Source: Gnetum montanum
Taxonomy: Eukaryota; Streptophyta; Gnetopsida; Gnetales; Gnetaceae
Direction: 5' to 3'
Assembly: GCA_015680685.1 (NCBI GenBank)
Contig: MNCI01030582.1
Coordinates: 426,519-490,518 of the forward strand
Length of the DNA: 64,000 nt
The notes under the pieces: model-generated
Databases searched by the model: none
What the model saw: only the letters and a program-made list of their open reading frames with translations
Told to the model about the DNA's origin: nothing
Program-made: the position numbers and the translations under genes
Shown here: in pieces, positions 34,901 to 46,597 of the stretch
Position numbering within the stretch: position 1 is the stretch's first letter
Layout of the letters: the number at the start of each line of letters is the position of its first letter

Positions 34901-36137
34901 TGATTTTAGTCTTGAGTATGATAAGGACCAAATTATTCCCATGATTAGGATCTTTGATCTTCTTAATGAAGTGGAAGAAATGGATGTTATGATCTCACTA
35001 TCATGGATAATTATTCCTTTAATGATTTTATATCATAGGATAGAATTTTAATGCAAAGAGTTGATTCTTGTATATGATTGAAAACTTTATTAATGAAAAC
35101 ATAGAAAACATCAGCAATTGCATATGATAAAAGACATAAGAAAATGAAAACTTATAGAAGAAATAGAAAATATCTATAAATGAAAGATATCTTAAAAAAT
35201 AAAAAATCATGAAATACCTTGAAAAATCTAAAATAGTGAAAAATGATAAGAAATTATAAAACAAAAAAGTTAAAATATCAGACAACTATTAAATTAAATT
35301 AAAGTATCTCCTTATGACTAAGGCTCAAGAAGGAGATATGAAAGATGGACAGGCAATAGTGTTTGTGGGGGTGTTGAAATGATGATGGATTTTCTAGATT
35401 TCATGAATAAATTGATTTATTATATGTTGATCAATATAAGATTTTGTGGGTTGGATGAGTGATAAATTTGTAAAGAGACTTACCTATAAAATATATGGAT
35501 GATGTAAGGTCCTCTGCAAAGCTTTTGGAGTTTTGTGTGATGGAGCACATGATTTAGATTATGATATAAGACCTTTTCACCTATTTGTAGGTCTAGGTGT
35601 TTGATTCTAAGGTCATATCATTACTTATTATAGACTTTGTTCACCTAATTATGCATCATTCAATTTTCATCTAGCATATTTAAATTTATTAACTATTCTC
35701 TTTATACTAGAGTTAGGTCCAAAACTCAATCATAGGTTGTAATTAATGGATGAAGTTTAGTTTGAATAAGTAGTTTTGACAATTTTCTTATACACCAGTT
35801 TGTAGGGGGGATACCCTATAGGAAGTTTCTAAGTGGACCTATATGCCCATAAAACATTGTTAAACCATGTACTCTAGTCCCTCCTCTATGGACTAATAGT
35901 TTTTATTATTATTTAGGTTATTTTACTATTTGTGACTTCTTCTTAGCCATTGGCTTCAGGGTGGCAAGGCATAGTTAATTCATGATATACTCTCAATCAT
36001 TGAATAAGCTTTTTGAATGTTTTCCCATGAGATGTATACTATTTTCTAAAAGAAGTGTGTGTGGCATAACAAGGTTTTTTACCACCTACTACTTAAATAA
36101 GTTAGGATTTTTTTTTGTAATGTAATTAGTAGTTGCA
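31951..36137. other. AT-rich decayed DNA without genes
   Basis: I see no coding feature. Two repeat patches stand out. One is a group of GATATC-like units next to a minus-strand TATAAATAC (33,641-33,712). The other is three AACATGGGTCACATG units, about 80-95 bp apart (34,515-34,705). Both recall LTR U3 clusters but lack LTR ends. Confidence 0.45.
34500..34735. repeat. Three ~85-bp units with AACATGGGTCACATG
   Basis: Units at about 34,500, 34,583 and 34,680 share 'CCTTTTAACATGGGTCACATG', in the third unit as 'CCTTTAGATATGAATCACATG', each followed by an AT-rich tail. The core is a near-palindrome (CATG..TCACATG). Confidence 0.5.
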
Positions 36138-37300
36138 CCTACTATAACGATGGAAAACGTCGATCACTGGAAATACCGAATGAAAGTTCGTGTACACATT
36201 TTTAACCCCAGATCCATGCGAGGGCCATGCTGGAGAAAGAAATGAATCTGAGGTACCCTGAATGGTCTTGTTGATCAGACAGGGACTTACTTAATCAGTA
36301 AAATTTCTATAATAATTTGATGGCGAAGTGATGACTCTTTATGAGGAGATGTAATATTGTTAATCCCAAAAGAAACAATTGAAAACGATGCAAATGATTT
36401 AGAGAAATTGTCGAATTCATATAAATGAGATGCAAGGAATTGGACTTGTAGAGAGTATGACCACAAGATCTAAGATTTAATTTATGAACACAATATGTTG
36501 GATACAATGATTACAGGCAGGCTTCGATTTGGATGAACCACATACCAGCAGCAAGAAAGAAGATGGAACAAGCAAGGGTCAATCTACCTTGTACTAGCCA
36601 ATCTGGGTGCAAGGAAGTCAGACCCCGAGTGTAGAATATCTATCAGTCGACTATTTCTAATCAAGGGTTCCTGCCAATCAACTCTGATACTCTCATGATC
36701 ACTGATCCTCTTTTGCTCTCTTGCCCACTTTGAAGGAGGAAAATTTTTCCAACCCCCCTGATCTTCGTCAAATGGAGCATTTATAAGGTTAGGGTTAGGA
36801 GGAAAATGTAGTTTAAGTGATGCATGTCCTGAACTCATAAGATGTCATTGACCTGATGTGTTGTCGTTGAAGCTTACAACGCTATGCTACGTAGCGTGTC
36901 GTAAACTACTCTTATTTGGACTTTGGCAACAGACTGTCCTTTGATTACGTTGTAATACACTAGAGAGCGTATTGTGGTGTATGAACTGCTGATGTCTGAA
37001 TTGTGTTGTCGTTACTTGCATTACGCTGCATTACACTAAATTACACATCATAGCATAATGCATCGTAAAATAACGAAACTGTAAAAGTTGAAGTATTCTT
37101 GTTGCGCTTCCTCTGTTTCTGATCAATCTCTTTTGGGGTTTTATTACGCCGCACTGCATAACACAGCATAATGGGCCCCCTTATCCATTTTTTGATGTTG
37201 TGGTAGACTGTCTTTGATATTACGTTGCATATTGCGGCATTACGCTATGTTGCGTAATGCAATGTAATGTACTAAATGTTGAGATTTTGAAACATAGGAA
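36138..37300 (-). mobile_element. LTR-like block with GCTACGTAGC / ATTACGC repeats, minus orientation
   Basis: In minus-strand order there is a repeat cluster (37,290-36,860), a TATA box (TATAAATG, 36,785-36,778), and then a part (36,310-36,138) matching the LTR-like block at 30,910-31,080. CpG is retained here while the flanks are depleted, so it is probably a younger insertion. Ends and TSD were not found. Confidence 0.45.
36860..37290. repeat. ATTACGCTGCATTAC / GCTACGTAGC dyad cluster
   Basis: The exact 10-bp palindrome GCTACGTAGC is at 36,886-36,895. At least a dozen related units (TTACGCTGCATTAC, GCGTAATGCAATGTAAT, CATAATGCATCGTAA) are spaced 10-60 bp. The cluster lies directly upstream (minus sense) of the TATA box at 36,785. 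Confidence 0.65.
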
Positions 37301-38561
37301 ATTCGCAAAGTGGAAGGCTTGCTATCATGGATCCATTGTTTTGTTTTGTCTCCTTAAGTTAATCTGTACTATGTTGCGCCTTGTTACAACTCCCTGCCTG
37401 GGTCACTAGATTTTGCCGAACCTTCGAGGCCTCGAAAATTTTATGGTGTTTCACCTACTTTGGTCCACTTTGTACATTAGTCAACAACAATGATAATGTA
37501 TGTGTAACCCCTTACTGTAGGGCCTCATAGTATCACATTATGTTTGTTTTGACTATTTGGTTAGATGTAATTAGGATCTTTGGGATGTGCATAAATAGAC
37601 ATGATATTTTATTATATTTTATGGTATATTTCTTGAAACCTGATAACTATGTGATTATGACCATGTGATTACCATGATTATACACACTAATCTTACTAGA
37701 TGAGTTAGGAAAATAAGTGTGACTAGTAGGAGTAGGATGTGGAGGGGCTAAAGATAAAACACCTAATAAGTATGACATTGATTGACATGTTTAGTATGTT
37801 ATGTATTTATAATTATCATGTTCGTGCTATTTAGGAGGAAATGTTATGATGTTTATGATATTCATTATGGTCATGACATTATACATGTTAGGATCCTAGG
37901 ACTCCTAGGCTTGACATGTAATGGTTAAATTGGTCATTTATGATTACAATGATACACATGTTTGGACTATAGGATTAGTTGACATACTTTATCATGCATG
38001 TGTAGTTTCTTGGATATGCTATCAATATGCTATGTGATATAGATCTATCTCAGTAGATCTTAAAAGGATTCATTTTCATACTTTTTCAAGCTAAAATAAC
38101 TAGAAAATAAGAACAAAATGAAATAGAGAAACTCTTACCTCATTAATAAATCTCAAAATGAGAATTACATCAATAATGATGATCCAACCTTAACTCAACT
38201 CTTTTAAGATTCTTAGAGATCCCACATATCCCCTTATAATCCCTTAATTATGGCTCACACTTTGAGAACATAAGCTTATGATAAGATGATACTCATAGAA
38301 GATATTTCACCTCTCCTAGGCTACTCTCTTACTCAAGTGCTCTTGCTCTTGTCCCTTCCTTGGATTCTCTTATCTTTTTTCTAGTCTTACATGTTCTTTT
38401 ATAGCCACTAGATTGATCCTTAGACTTCCTTAATCATTGTTATTTCTTTTAAAATTCATGCACATTTCAAAAAACATCATTTTTTCTAGATTATGAGTGA
38501 TTATGGATTGTACTCCATTGTACTTCATAATCTACAATCAAAATACAACTCAAAACATGCT
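37301..38561. other. AT-rich DNA without genes
   Basis: Nothing recognisable except scattered GATTATGACCATGTGATTACCATGATT-like short duplications near 37,645-37,685. It forms the left flank of the copia insertion. Confidence 0.4.
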
Positions 38562-38566
38562 TGCAT

Positions 38567-39630
38567 TGTGGACCTTCTGGTATGTTAAAATGTTAAGAAA
38601 ATGGAGAACAAAGTTGTTTCTGTGGTTGTGCAATTATTATGGTTGTAGATCAAGTACTTGGATCAAAACAACAAAGATTGCAAGAGGTCGATGAACATGA
38701 ATAAGAAATGAAGAATTAAAAGGATAAAGAAAGTTGAAGAAAGATGCCATTAGCAAATAGTAGATGTCTTGGTAGAATTGGAGTGAACTCAAATAAAGTC
38801 ATCTTTAAGAAATAATATCTTTCCTTAGGCAAAGGCATCTTCACCAAGAAAGATGTCTCCATGAAATGTAGGCTATATTTAAAAATATGTCTCCCATCAG
38901 AAAAAGACATCTTCCCAAAATATGAGGAAAATTCAAAAACATGTCTCAAGCATAAAGAAGATGCCTTCCATGACCATTAGTGACTGTTGGCTAGCTATTG
39001 CACAAGCTCCAAGATGGATTTAGAAACATGGAAACTATAAGAAATCATATGCATTGGGAAATATGCAAGCTTGTGTACAATCATTATCTAATCATTTGTC
39101 TATCATTGTATTCATTGTATCATCATTTGTTCATTATAAAGTGTGTTGTACTTCAAAGTACAAGGATTAGCAAACTAAGTTACATCCATCCCTTGTAATT
39201 TTTGTTCTCCTTGTTGCTCTACAAGGTTGATGTGCTTCTTGCAAGGAGAAATCTTTCTTAAGCTTGTTGAAATCTTGTGGGATTAAGTAGTTGTTGTTAT
39301 GGCATAATCCTCTAGTGTAGAGCTCAAGATTGTAAAGGTTATGGAATCCTAGAAACCACATTCCAAGCCTGAGAAGACCTTACAAGGTTGAGTGTTTGGC
39401 ATTGTAACACAACACTCTAGAGTGAGTCTTGAAGATTGTATATGATGTGGATCCTTCAATCACAATTTGGAAGGAACAAAGGTTGGCGGTGTGTTTGTGA
39501 AGTATCCTCTAAGTATGGACTACCCAAGTTGGGGAACCACATTAAAATTAGTTTGCTCTTAGTATCAAGGAATTAAAATTTGAGAAACTTATTCATCCTC
39601 CCATCCCCCTTCTAAGTTCAATGATCCAAA
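38567..39630 (+). repeat. 5' LTR of the copia element
   Basis: TGTGGACC..TCCAAA. It aligns along its length with 43,574-44,800. It holds repeated AGATGTCT / AGACATCT units at 38,740-38,960. The terminal CA has changed to AA. Confidence 0.9.
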
Positions 39631-39632
39631 AG

Positions 39633-39644
39633 TGGTATCAAAGC
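39633..39644 (+). other. Primer binding site (initiator Met tRNA type)
   Basis: TGGTATCAAAGC, two bases after the LTR, differs by one base from the common plant site TGGTATCAGAGC. Confidence 0.85.
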
Positions 39645-40240
39645 CTGGTACTCTACGTCAATCTTCAAGAGTGAACATGGAAGGGATACTCAACATCAGA
39701 CACATCTAGACAAGGAGCATAATGTACATCATAAACTAGTATGCTAAATTAATTTATAACATCTATTATCAAGGTAAGTATCTTATTTCCTTCCTTACTT
39801 TCATAAAGATAGAAAAGATGTTTGTAAAGTTGACAATTCTTGTGATTATAAAAAAAATGCTTCTTTTAAAGATATGTATGAGATATTTTACCATATCATT
39901 CTTTCTTTCCAAAATTTTTTCATTGAACTAAAAGATGCTTTACATGCCAAGGAAATAAAAATCAAAGTGCTTAATGATGAATGCTCTTATCTCAAAAAGG
40001 AAAACTCATACCGTAGGGCTAAGTTTCAAAAACTGACAAAAATGATTGAGCAAGTGAACAAGAGCTCTATGGAGAAATCCAAAAATCAAAAATAGAATTT
40101 ATCAAGGTTTGGAAAATCTCCTAAGCCAAAAAATTTAAAATACTATTTTGTGATAAACATGGTCATATTCAAGATTTTTTTTATCTTAGAATGCATCACC
40201 ACTCTTGGTCTTTGCAAAACCAACCTAGAAAGAAAACCAT
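39645..40240 (+). pseudogene. Truncated copia gag with coiled coil and damaged zinc knuckle
   Basis: Only about 600 bp lie between the primer site and protease, far less than a normal copia gag. What remains is a Lys/Glu-rich coiled coil (39,874-40,095) and a zinc-knuckle remnant near 40,152-40,190 (CDKHGHIQDF..YLR) whose last Cys is replaced by Phe. The capsid domain appears deleted, so the element could not have assembled particles from its own gag after that event. Confidence 0.65.
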
Positions 40241-40246
40241 GCATGT

Positions 40247-40840
40247 TTGGAGAGAAAAACAAGAAAAGAAAGAAAGAATTTGATGGCTCAAGTTACTTTC
40301 TCAAATGACAACACTAGTACATGGTATATTAACCATGGATGTTCAAGGCACATGACAGGCAACAAATCCTACTTCACTCATTTCAAGAAACAAAATTGTG
40401 GTACTATCACTTTTGGAGATGACATGGAAGCACCCATAATAGGTACCAACTATGAACAAGGAAAAGGTAAGGGATTACCAACTATGAACAAAGTGTTTTT
40501 TGTTGATGGATTCAAACATAATCTTCTTACTACTATTCAAATTTTTAATTCAAATTTTAATGTTACTTTTTTAAAAGAAAATTGTAGAATACAAGATTTA
40601 TCTACTGAAAATGTTGTGATTGAAGGATCTAGAAAAGGAAATGTGTATATCACTATTTTTGGAAATTCTGCTAACCTTGAATCCAAGTGTCTAGTAAGTT
40701 GTGCAAATGATACATGTCTTTGGCATAGGAAGCTAGGCCACATAAATAAAAAAATTCTTCAAACCCTAATATCTAAAGAAATGGTTCGTGATCTTCTTAA
40801 GCTTAAAGATTTCAATTTAAATACATGCAAAGCCTGTTAA
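40247..40840 (+). pseudogene. Copia protease and GAG-pre-integrase domain
   Basis: The frame has WYINHGCSRHMTG at about 40,322-40,360, where active copia proteases carry DSG. Here the Asp and Ser are replaced (NHG), so it is dead. The GAG-pre-integrase domain follows with CLWHRKLGHINKKIL and ends at a TAA after CKAC (40,838). The frame stays open for 197 codons otherwise. Confidence 0.85.
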
Positions 40841-41900
40841 AAAGGAAAAAAAATGTGGGTAAGATTTGGTAAGAAAAATTGTATTTCCACTACTTGTCCC
40901 TTAGATCTACATCTTATGGATGTGGTTCATCTAATTCAAACTCTCAACTTAGGAAATAAAAGATATTTTTTGACCATTGTTGATGATTACTCTCAGTTTA
41001 CTTGGGTTGCCTTTTGTAGTACAAAGATGAAGTGTTTGATCATTTTCTAAGAATTAGTAATCAAATATAGAAAGAAAAAGGATATGATATTAAGGTTATC
41101 AAAAGTGACAATGGTGGTGAGTTTAAAAATGCAATATTTAAATAGTTTTGTCATATGAATGAGATTCTACATCAATTCTCTACTACAAGAACTCCTCAAC
41201 AAAATGGTGTAGTTGAACAGAAGAACAAAATCCTAAATGAGATGAGAAGAACAATATTAAATGATTCAAGCCTTCCTCATCACTTCTAGGCTAAAGCCAT
41301 CAACACCACCTATTACATGTCCAGTAGAGCTCTAGTAAGAAAATTCACCTCGAAAGCTCCTTATGAATTATGGAGTGGCAAAACACCTTCAATAGCTTAT
41401 TTTCATGTTTTTGGTTGAAAATGCTATATTCTGAATGATAAAGATAACTTGAAAAATTTTGATGTAAAAATTGATGAAGGAATTTTCTTAGGATATTCTT
41501 TAGTTAGTAGGACATATAGAGTGTTTAAGAAAAGAATAAATATGGTGGAGGAAACTATAAATGTCAAAATAGATGATTATGACATTACTTGTCCTCAACC
41601 TCATGATGAAGCTATACCCATTCAAAAATTATCTAGCCCAAATTTAGTGCAAGATGAAAAAAAATTCTAAAACTAGTAGTGATCATAAAGAGGAAGAAAA
41701 TGATGATGTTCAAAAGGTATCTCCCACTCTATCAAAAGTGCCCAAACTTTGCAAAACTCGGTCTCTTAATGATGTAATTGGGAAAGTTCAAGATGGTATC
41801 TGTACTAGAGGCCAAATCAAAAAAATGTGTGCCTTTTCTAGATATCTCTCTCAACTTGAACCTTTAGGAAGCCAAAAAATGAGGAAGGATGGATTTTAGC
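40841..41900 (+). pseudogene. Copia integrase and linker
   Basis: In several frames, LDLHLMDVVHLIQ and FLTIVDDYSQFTW (first Asp region), KSDNGGEFKN (second Asp, about 41,104-41,130) and TPQQNGVVEQKN (Glu, about 41,190-41,225) give a recognisable DD35E core. The C-terminal 'APYELWSGKTPS', 'DVKIDEGIFLGYS' and 'YRVFKKR' segments follow. Stops at about 41,048, 41,088, 41,144, 41,288 and 41,416 interrupt it. Several correspond to Gln or Trp codons in the family. Confidence 0.82.
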
Positions 41901-42770
41901 TATGCAAGATGAACTTATTTAATTTTCTGGAAATGATGTATGGGAATTAACACCTAGGACCACAAATAAACCTATCATTGGAACAAAATTGATCTTTAGA
42001 AACAAGACTAATGATAATGGAAACATCACTGAAAATAAGGCTAGATTGGTTGCCAAAGGATACAACCACTAAGAAGGGATAGATTTTGATGAAACTTTTT
42101 CTCCTATTACTAGGATGAAATCTATTAGACATCTTCTTACCTATGCTAGTATTAACAACATCAAGCTCTATCAAATGGATGTCAAAAGTGCCTTCTTAAA
42201 TGGAACCTTACAAGAAGAAGTTTACATTGAACAACCTAAAGGATTTGTTGATTCCATCAAAACTGATCATGTCTACAAGCTCAAGAAAGCTCTCTATTAT
42301 CTTAAACAAGCTCCAAGAGCTTTGTATGAAAGGCTTTCTCAACACCTCACATCAAATGAATTTGAAAGAGGTAAAGCTCATGTTACATTATTTCTTAAAA
42401 GAGAAGTTAAAGATCTTCTAATTGTTCAAATCTATGTTGATGATATTATTTTTGGTGCCACTAACAAAATTCTTTGCAAGAAATTTATAGATCTCATGTA
42501 GTTTGAATTTGAAATGAACATGATGCAAGAACTTAAGAACTTTTTTACATTTCAAATCTATCAAACAACTAATGGAACCTTCCTATGTCAAACTAAATAT
42601 GTAAATGATCTTCTGCTCAAATACAACTTGGCTAATGTTAAAGTTAAAGGTACTTCAATGGCTACAATTTCTAATCTTGTTAAGGATGATCAAGGTAAGC
42701 CAGTTGACCCCAAGATTTATAGAGGTATGATTGGTAGTCTTCTTTATCTAACTACAAGTTGACTAGATAT
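41901..42770 (+). pseudogene. Copia reverse transcriptase
   Basis: Motifs in order are FRNKTNDNGN, ARLVAKGYNH, EGIDFDETFSP, IKLYQMDVKSAFLNG, YKLKKALYYLKQAPRALY, IVQIYVDDIIFGATN (YVDD at 42,433-42,444), a TAG at about 42,499 and YVNDLLLKYN. It ends with PKIYRGMIGSLLYLTTS and a TGA. The catalytic aspartates are intact. Confidence 0.88.
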
Positions 42771-42879
42771 CGCTTTAAGTATAGGATTATGTGCTAGATA
42801 TCAATAAGCCTAAAAAGACTCTCATTAATAAGCTATTAAATGTCTTTTTCACTACCTAAAAGGTATAGCTAACTAGGGC

Positions 42880-43375
42880 CTTTGGTATCCAAAGGGTTCC
42901 TCCCTTAATCTTGCTAATTATTGTGATGTAGATTAGGCAAGTTATTTTGATGATCATTGTAGCACTAGTAACAATTGTTTCTTGTTGAGGAGAAGTCTTG
43001 TCTCTTGGATAACCAAACTTCTGCGACTCTCTCAACAGAAAAAGCTGAATATGTTCCTATTGGTAGTTGTTGTGCTCAATTACTTTGGATGAAAGAAACT
43101 TTAAAATATTTACGAGTAAATGCAGACTCAACTCCTAGTTACTATGATAACAAGAACACCATCAACATGACAAAGAATCTCATCCAACATTCTTGTACCA
43201 AACATATTGAGATTTACGACCATTTTATACATGAGCATCCAAAATGTGGTCATTAAAGGCTAAAGTTCATTGGAATTGAGAGTCAACTAGTTGATTCCCT
43301 CACTAAACCTCTAGATGAACATTGGTTGGAAGCTCTATGCAAAGATATGGGAATAGGACCTTGTCCTGTCATATG
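42880..43375 (+). pseudogene. Copia RNase H and polyprotein end
   Basis: The stretch contains YCDVD (Trp lost to TAG), SLVSWITK-like sequence, LSTEKAEYVPIGSCCAQLLWM, YYDNKNTINMTKN and the 'SCTKHIEIYDHFIHE' box, then QLVDSLTKPLDEHWLEAL and a final stop near 43,375. Two frames are involved. Confidence 0.8.
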
Positions 43376-43558
43376 AGTCTTCTCATTCTTTGTATTCTTA
43401 CTCCACATAAAAATAATACACCAAAAACATTTTTTTTCTATGCATCTATTAGGGGGAGTTTTGCCTCACCTTTTTGGTTATTTCCAAAAAGGGAAAGAAG
43501 TAGCTAATGTGTTATTATGTACTAGACTAACCCATTTTCTTAACTTTTGGGCATTAAC

Positions 43559-43573
43559 AAAAAGGGGGGAGAT
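43559..43573 (+). other. Polypurine tract
   Basis: AAAAAGGGGGGAGAT lies immediately before the 3' LTR. It primes plus-strand synthesis. A similar TTAGGGGGAGTT occurs at about 43,447. Confidence 0.8.
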
Positions 43574-44800
43574 TGTGAACCTTTTGGTATGTAAAAACAT
43601 TAAGAAACATGGAGAACAAAGTTTTTTGTATGGGTGCATGATTGTTATGCTTGTAGGCCAAGTACTTGAATCAAGATAAGAAAGATTGCAGAAGGCTAAT
43701 GAACATGAACAAAAATGAAGAATTCAAAGGATATAGAAAGTTGAAGAAAGACATTTTTGGGAAATAGTAGACATCTTCAAAAAATTGGAGTGAACTCAGA
43801 CAAATATGTTTTTAAGAAAAAATAGATGTCTTTTCTCAAGAAAAGACATCTTTATTAGAGAAAGACATCTCCATAGAATATACGCCAAATTTAGAAAGAC
43901 TTCTCCCATTAGATAGAGATGTCTCTTATCAAACAAAGATTTCTTTTCCAAAAAAAAGACATCTTCCTAGAATAGAAGGAAAATTCAGAAAGACATATTA
44001 GGAATGAAGAAGATGCCTTCCATGATCATTAGTGACCATTGGCTATCCATTACATGAGTTCCAAGATAAATTTAGAAACATGAAAGCTATAAGAAGATCT
44101 CATATGCATTGGGAAATGTGCAAGATTTTGTACAATCATTGTCTAATCATTTGTCTATCATTGTATTTATTGTTTCTCTTCATTGTATCATCATTTGTTC
44201 ATTGTAAAGTCTATTTTACCTCAAAGTACAAGGATTAGCAAACTATGTTGCATCCATGCCTTGTAATTATTTTTCTCCTTGTTGCCCTATGGGGTTGATG
44301 TGCTTCTTTCATGAAGACATCTTGCTTGAGCTTGTCAAGATGTTGTAGGATTAAGTAGTTTTTGTTGTAACACAACACTCTGGTATGGAGCTCAAGATTA
44401 TAAAGGTTTTAAAAGCTTGGAAACCACATTCCAAGCCTAATGGGACCTTGCAGGATTGAGTGTTTGGTGTTATAGCACAATACTCTAGAGTGGGTCTTGA
44501 AGATTGTACAATATGTAGACCCTTTGACCATAATTTGGAAGGAACAAAGTTTGGAGGTGTACTTGCAAACTACTCTTCAAGTGTGGACTACCCAAGTCAA
44601 GGAACCATGTTAAAATCAATGTGCTCTTGGTGTTAAAGAATTAAAATTTGGGGAACTTATTCATCCCTAAACACTCCCCCCCCCCCCCCCCCCCCNNNNN
44701 NNNNNNNNNNNNNNNNNNNNNNNNCCCCCCCCCCCCCCCTCCCCCACTTTCCCCTGGCCTCTCTCTCCCCCTTCTCCTCTTCTAAGTTCAACAATCCACA
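43574..44800 (+). repeat. 3' LTR of the copia element, containing an assembly gap
   Basis: TGTGAACC..TCCACA. It matches the 5' LTR except for an insertion-like block of C runs, N and 'CCCTGGCCTCTCTC' near its end (44,676-44,780). Repeated AGACATCT units lie at 43,750-44,015. Confidence 0.88.
44676..44739. other. Assembly gap flanked by poly-C
   Basis: Twenty C, 29 N and fifteen C. The 5' LTR has only a short CCTCCCATCCCCC stretch at the equivalent place (about 39,595-39,610). The block is most likely a sequencing or assembly artefact at a C-rich slip site, not biology. Confidence 0.85.
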
Positions 44801-44805
44801 TGCAT

Positions 44806-46592
44806 TAGTAAAACCTCAAATTTTTCTTCTATTTCTCTACTAACTATGATAAACTATGGCCTACAACCTTGGATTGTAACCTTAATATGACTCATAGTAG
44901 CTTGAAACTTTCTATCTAAGAGAAGAAACATAAAATTATTTTCATTTCTATGAATCTAGCTCGTAGTAGCTCACAACAAATCACTACGACTAATTGTAAT
45001 TCATGCTTCCATCGCATATGCTTGCCTCAAACTACAAACACATGTAGTGGATCCAAAATAATTTTAAAATATAGATATGTAGTCCTAGGACTTCTAGCAA
45101 ACATTAAGGATAAGAAACATATGAATAAGGTAGGGGGATGTTTTCATCATCTCCCTCCCCTTTAAAAATGTCATTCTTAATGACATCTCATAAGTTGGAA
45201 GGCACCATGACCTAAGAACTCAAGGCCATTAAACTCATCATTACAATTCACATGACTCAATGTACCAAAAGTATTATAAGAATAAGTAACATACCTTGTT
45301 ACAATACTTGAGGTTTTGGTTTTAAGCTATTCTTGCTCTTAGAGGCTTCTTCTCATGTCCTACCATGCTTGTAATATTTGAGCATCATGTTCTTGGAATG
45401 TCTTAATTGCATCCCCATAATGCCTCAAATCTATATATAAATTACATAAGAATTTAGAAAGAGATTCGTTAGTATCAATCAATGGAGTAGGCTTCTAAGT
45501 TGTACCTATGCACAATGATAATCCACCATGTCCAATCAACTAAACTTGCTCATTCTTCAAGTACCACTTATGCTCAGTAGTAATTACAATACCATTTTGA
45601 TTCCCAAAATGCTTCAAGCTGTGTTCCAACATCATTGGTGATACAAAATTCAATCTAATACTAATACAAGTACCAATAATTAACATCAAGCATAATAGTT
45701 ATAACACCCTATGAACCACGTCTAGGTTAGTAAGGTATTACTTAGATAAAAATTGAAATATGTGGAAAATAAAATTATTTCTTAATAAAACTCAAATGGA
45801 TGCTAAGAAAGGATAAACAAGAAAAGAAATAGGCATGCATAAAAATAGATGCATAGGAATAAGAAAAACATAACATAAGATAAAATGTTATAAAAGATAA
45901 AGTAACAATGACCCCATGTATATAAAATCTAACCTGTACACTAGGAAAAACAAGATGAAGCCCTATTGCCCAAGCCCAAAAATTACATTAATAAATATAA
46001 AAAATTATAGCAAAAATAAATATAAAAATTATCAATAACTTCCATAATATTGAATACATCAAACAGGCAATGAGCTTTAACATTAGTTACAGCTATTTAC
46101 TATAAATTCAAAATTACCAACAATACGTAAGTAAATTTTCAGAACCAACTTAGGCCTACACCAAAGAAAGGTAAATTTTAAATACAATCCTCATAGAAAG
46201 TACATAGTACATAAATATCAACTAAATGTTATGATGCATAACCAAAAAATGGATATTGGAAATATAATAATGAAAGTAAATTAATGATCTAAAGCTAAGA
46301 TCTATTCATGAATTTCTTCTATGAATTTTGTTGAAGTTTTTGTAAAGTTAATTACCATGTTCTTCTATTAATGAGAACTTTAATTAAGATAAACATGCAC
46401 CATTACATAAAATAAGTTCACATTGTTATACATATCAAACATATGAACATAAACTAAAAAGCAGTAAAGAAGAATAAAGAAACTAGGTATTCTTGTTAAA
46501 ATATAAATACCATGTTGTATATCATATTATACATTGTTGTTGAACTAGGATCATCACTTATATATTTATAATAAAATAGTCACATCTAGAGA
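44806..46592. other. AT-rich decayed DNA, left flank of the gag-protease element
   Basis: No coding is supported. A 'TATAACACCCTATGAACCACG' near 45,700 is reminiscent of some Ty3 LTR starts, but nothing around it confirms that. It was contiguous with 53,371 onward before the insertion. Confidence 0.4.
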
Positions 46593-46597
46593 ATGAG

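Larger units (their letters stand above)
38562..44805 (+). mobile_element. Full-length Ty1/copia retrotransposon with TSD TGCAT
   Basis: The LTRs are 38,567-39,630 and 43,574-44,800, starting TGTGGA (5') or TGTGAA (3') and ending TCCACA (3') or TCCAAA (5'). The flanks are TGCAT at 38,562-38,566 and 44,801-44,805, a perfect 5-bp target-site duplication. A primer binding site follows the 5' LTR and a polypurine tract precedes the 3' LTR. Inside, the order protease, integrase, RT, RNase H is Ty1/copia. The LTRs differ visibly from each other and coding is broken by many stops, so the copy is old and inactive. Confidence 0.93.

Noticed and set aside
36584-36838. 84-codon minus-strand reading frame
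   Set aside because: It lies just downstream of the TATA box of an LTR-like block and shows no domain; probably untranslated LTR sequence with chance openness.
37640-37690. Possible tRNA or small structured RNA from the GATTATGACCATG repeats
   Set aside because: No cloverleaf, A/B box pair or anticodon stem could be built by eye.
44676-44739. Long poly-C tract as a biological feature
   Set aside because: It is split by 29 N and has no counterpart of that length in the 5' LTR, so it is treated as an assembly artefact.
45690-45730. TATAACACCC as the start of a Ty3 LTR
   Set aside because: No matching end, primer site, polypurine tract or partner LTR could be found.
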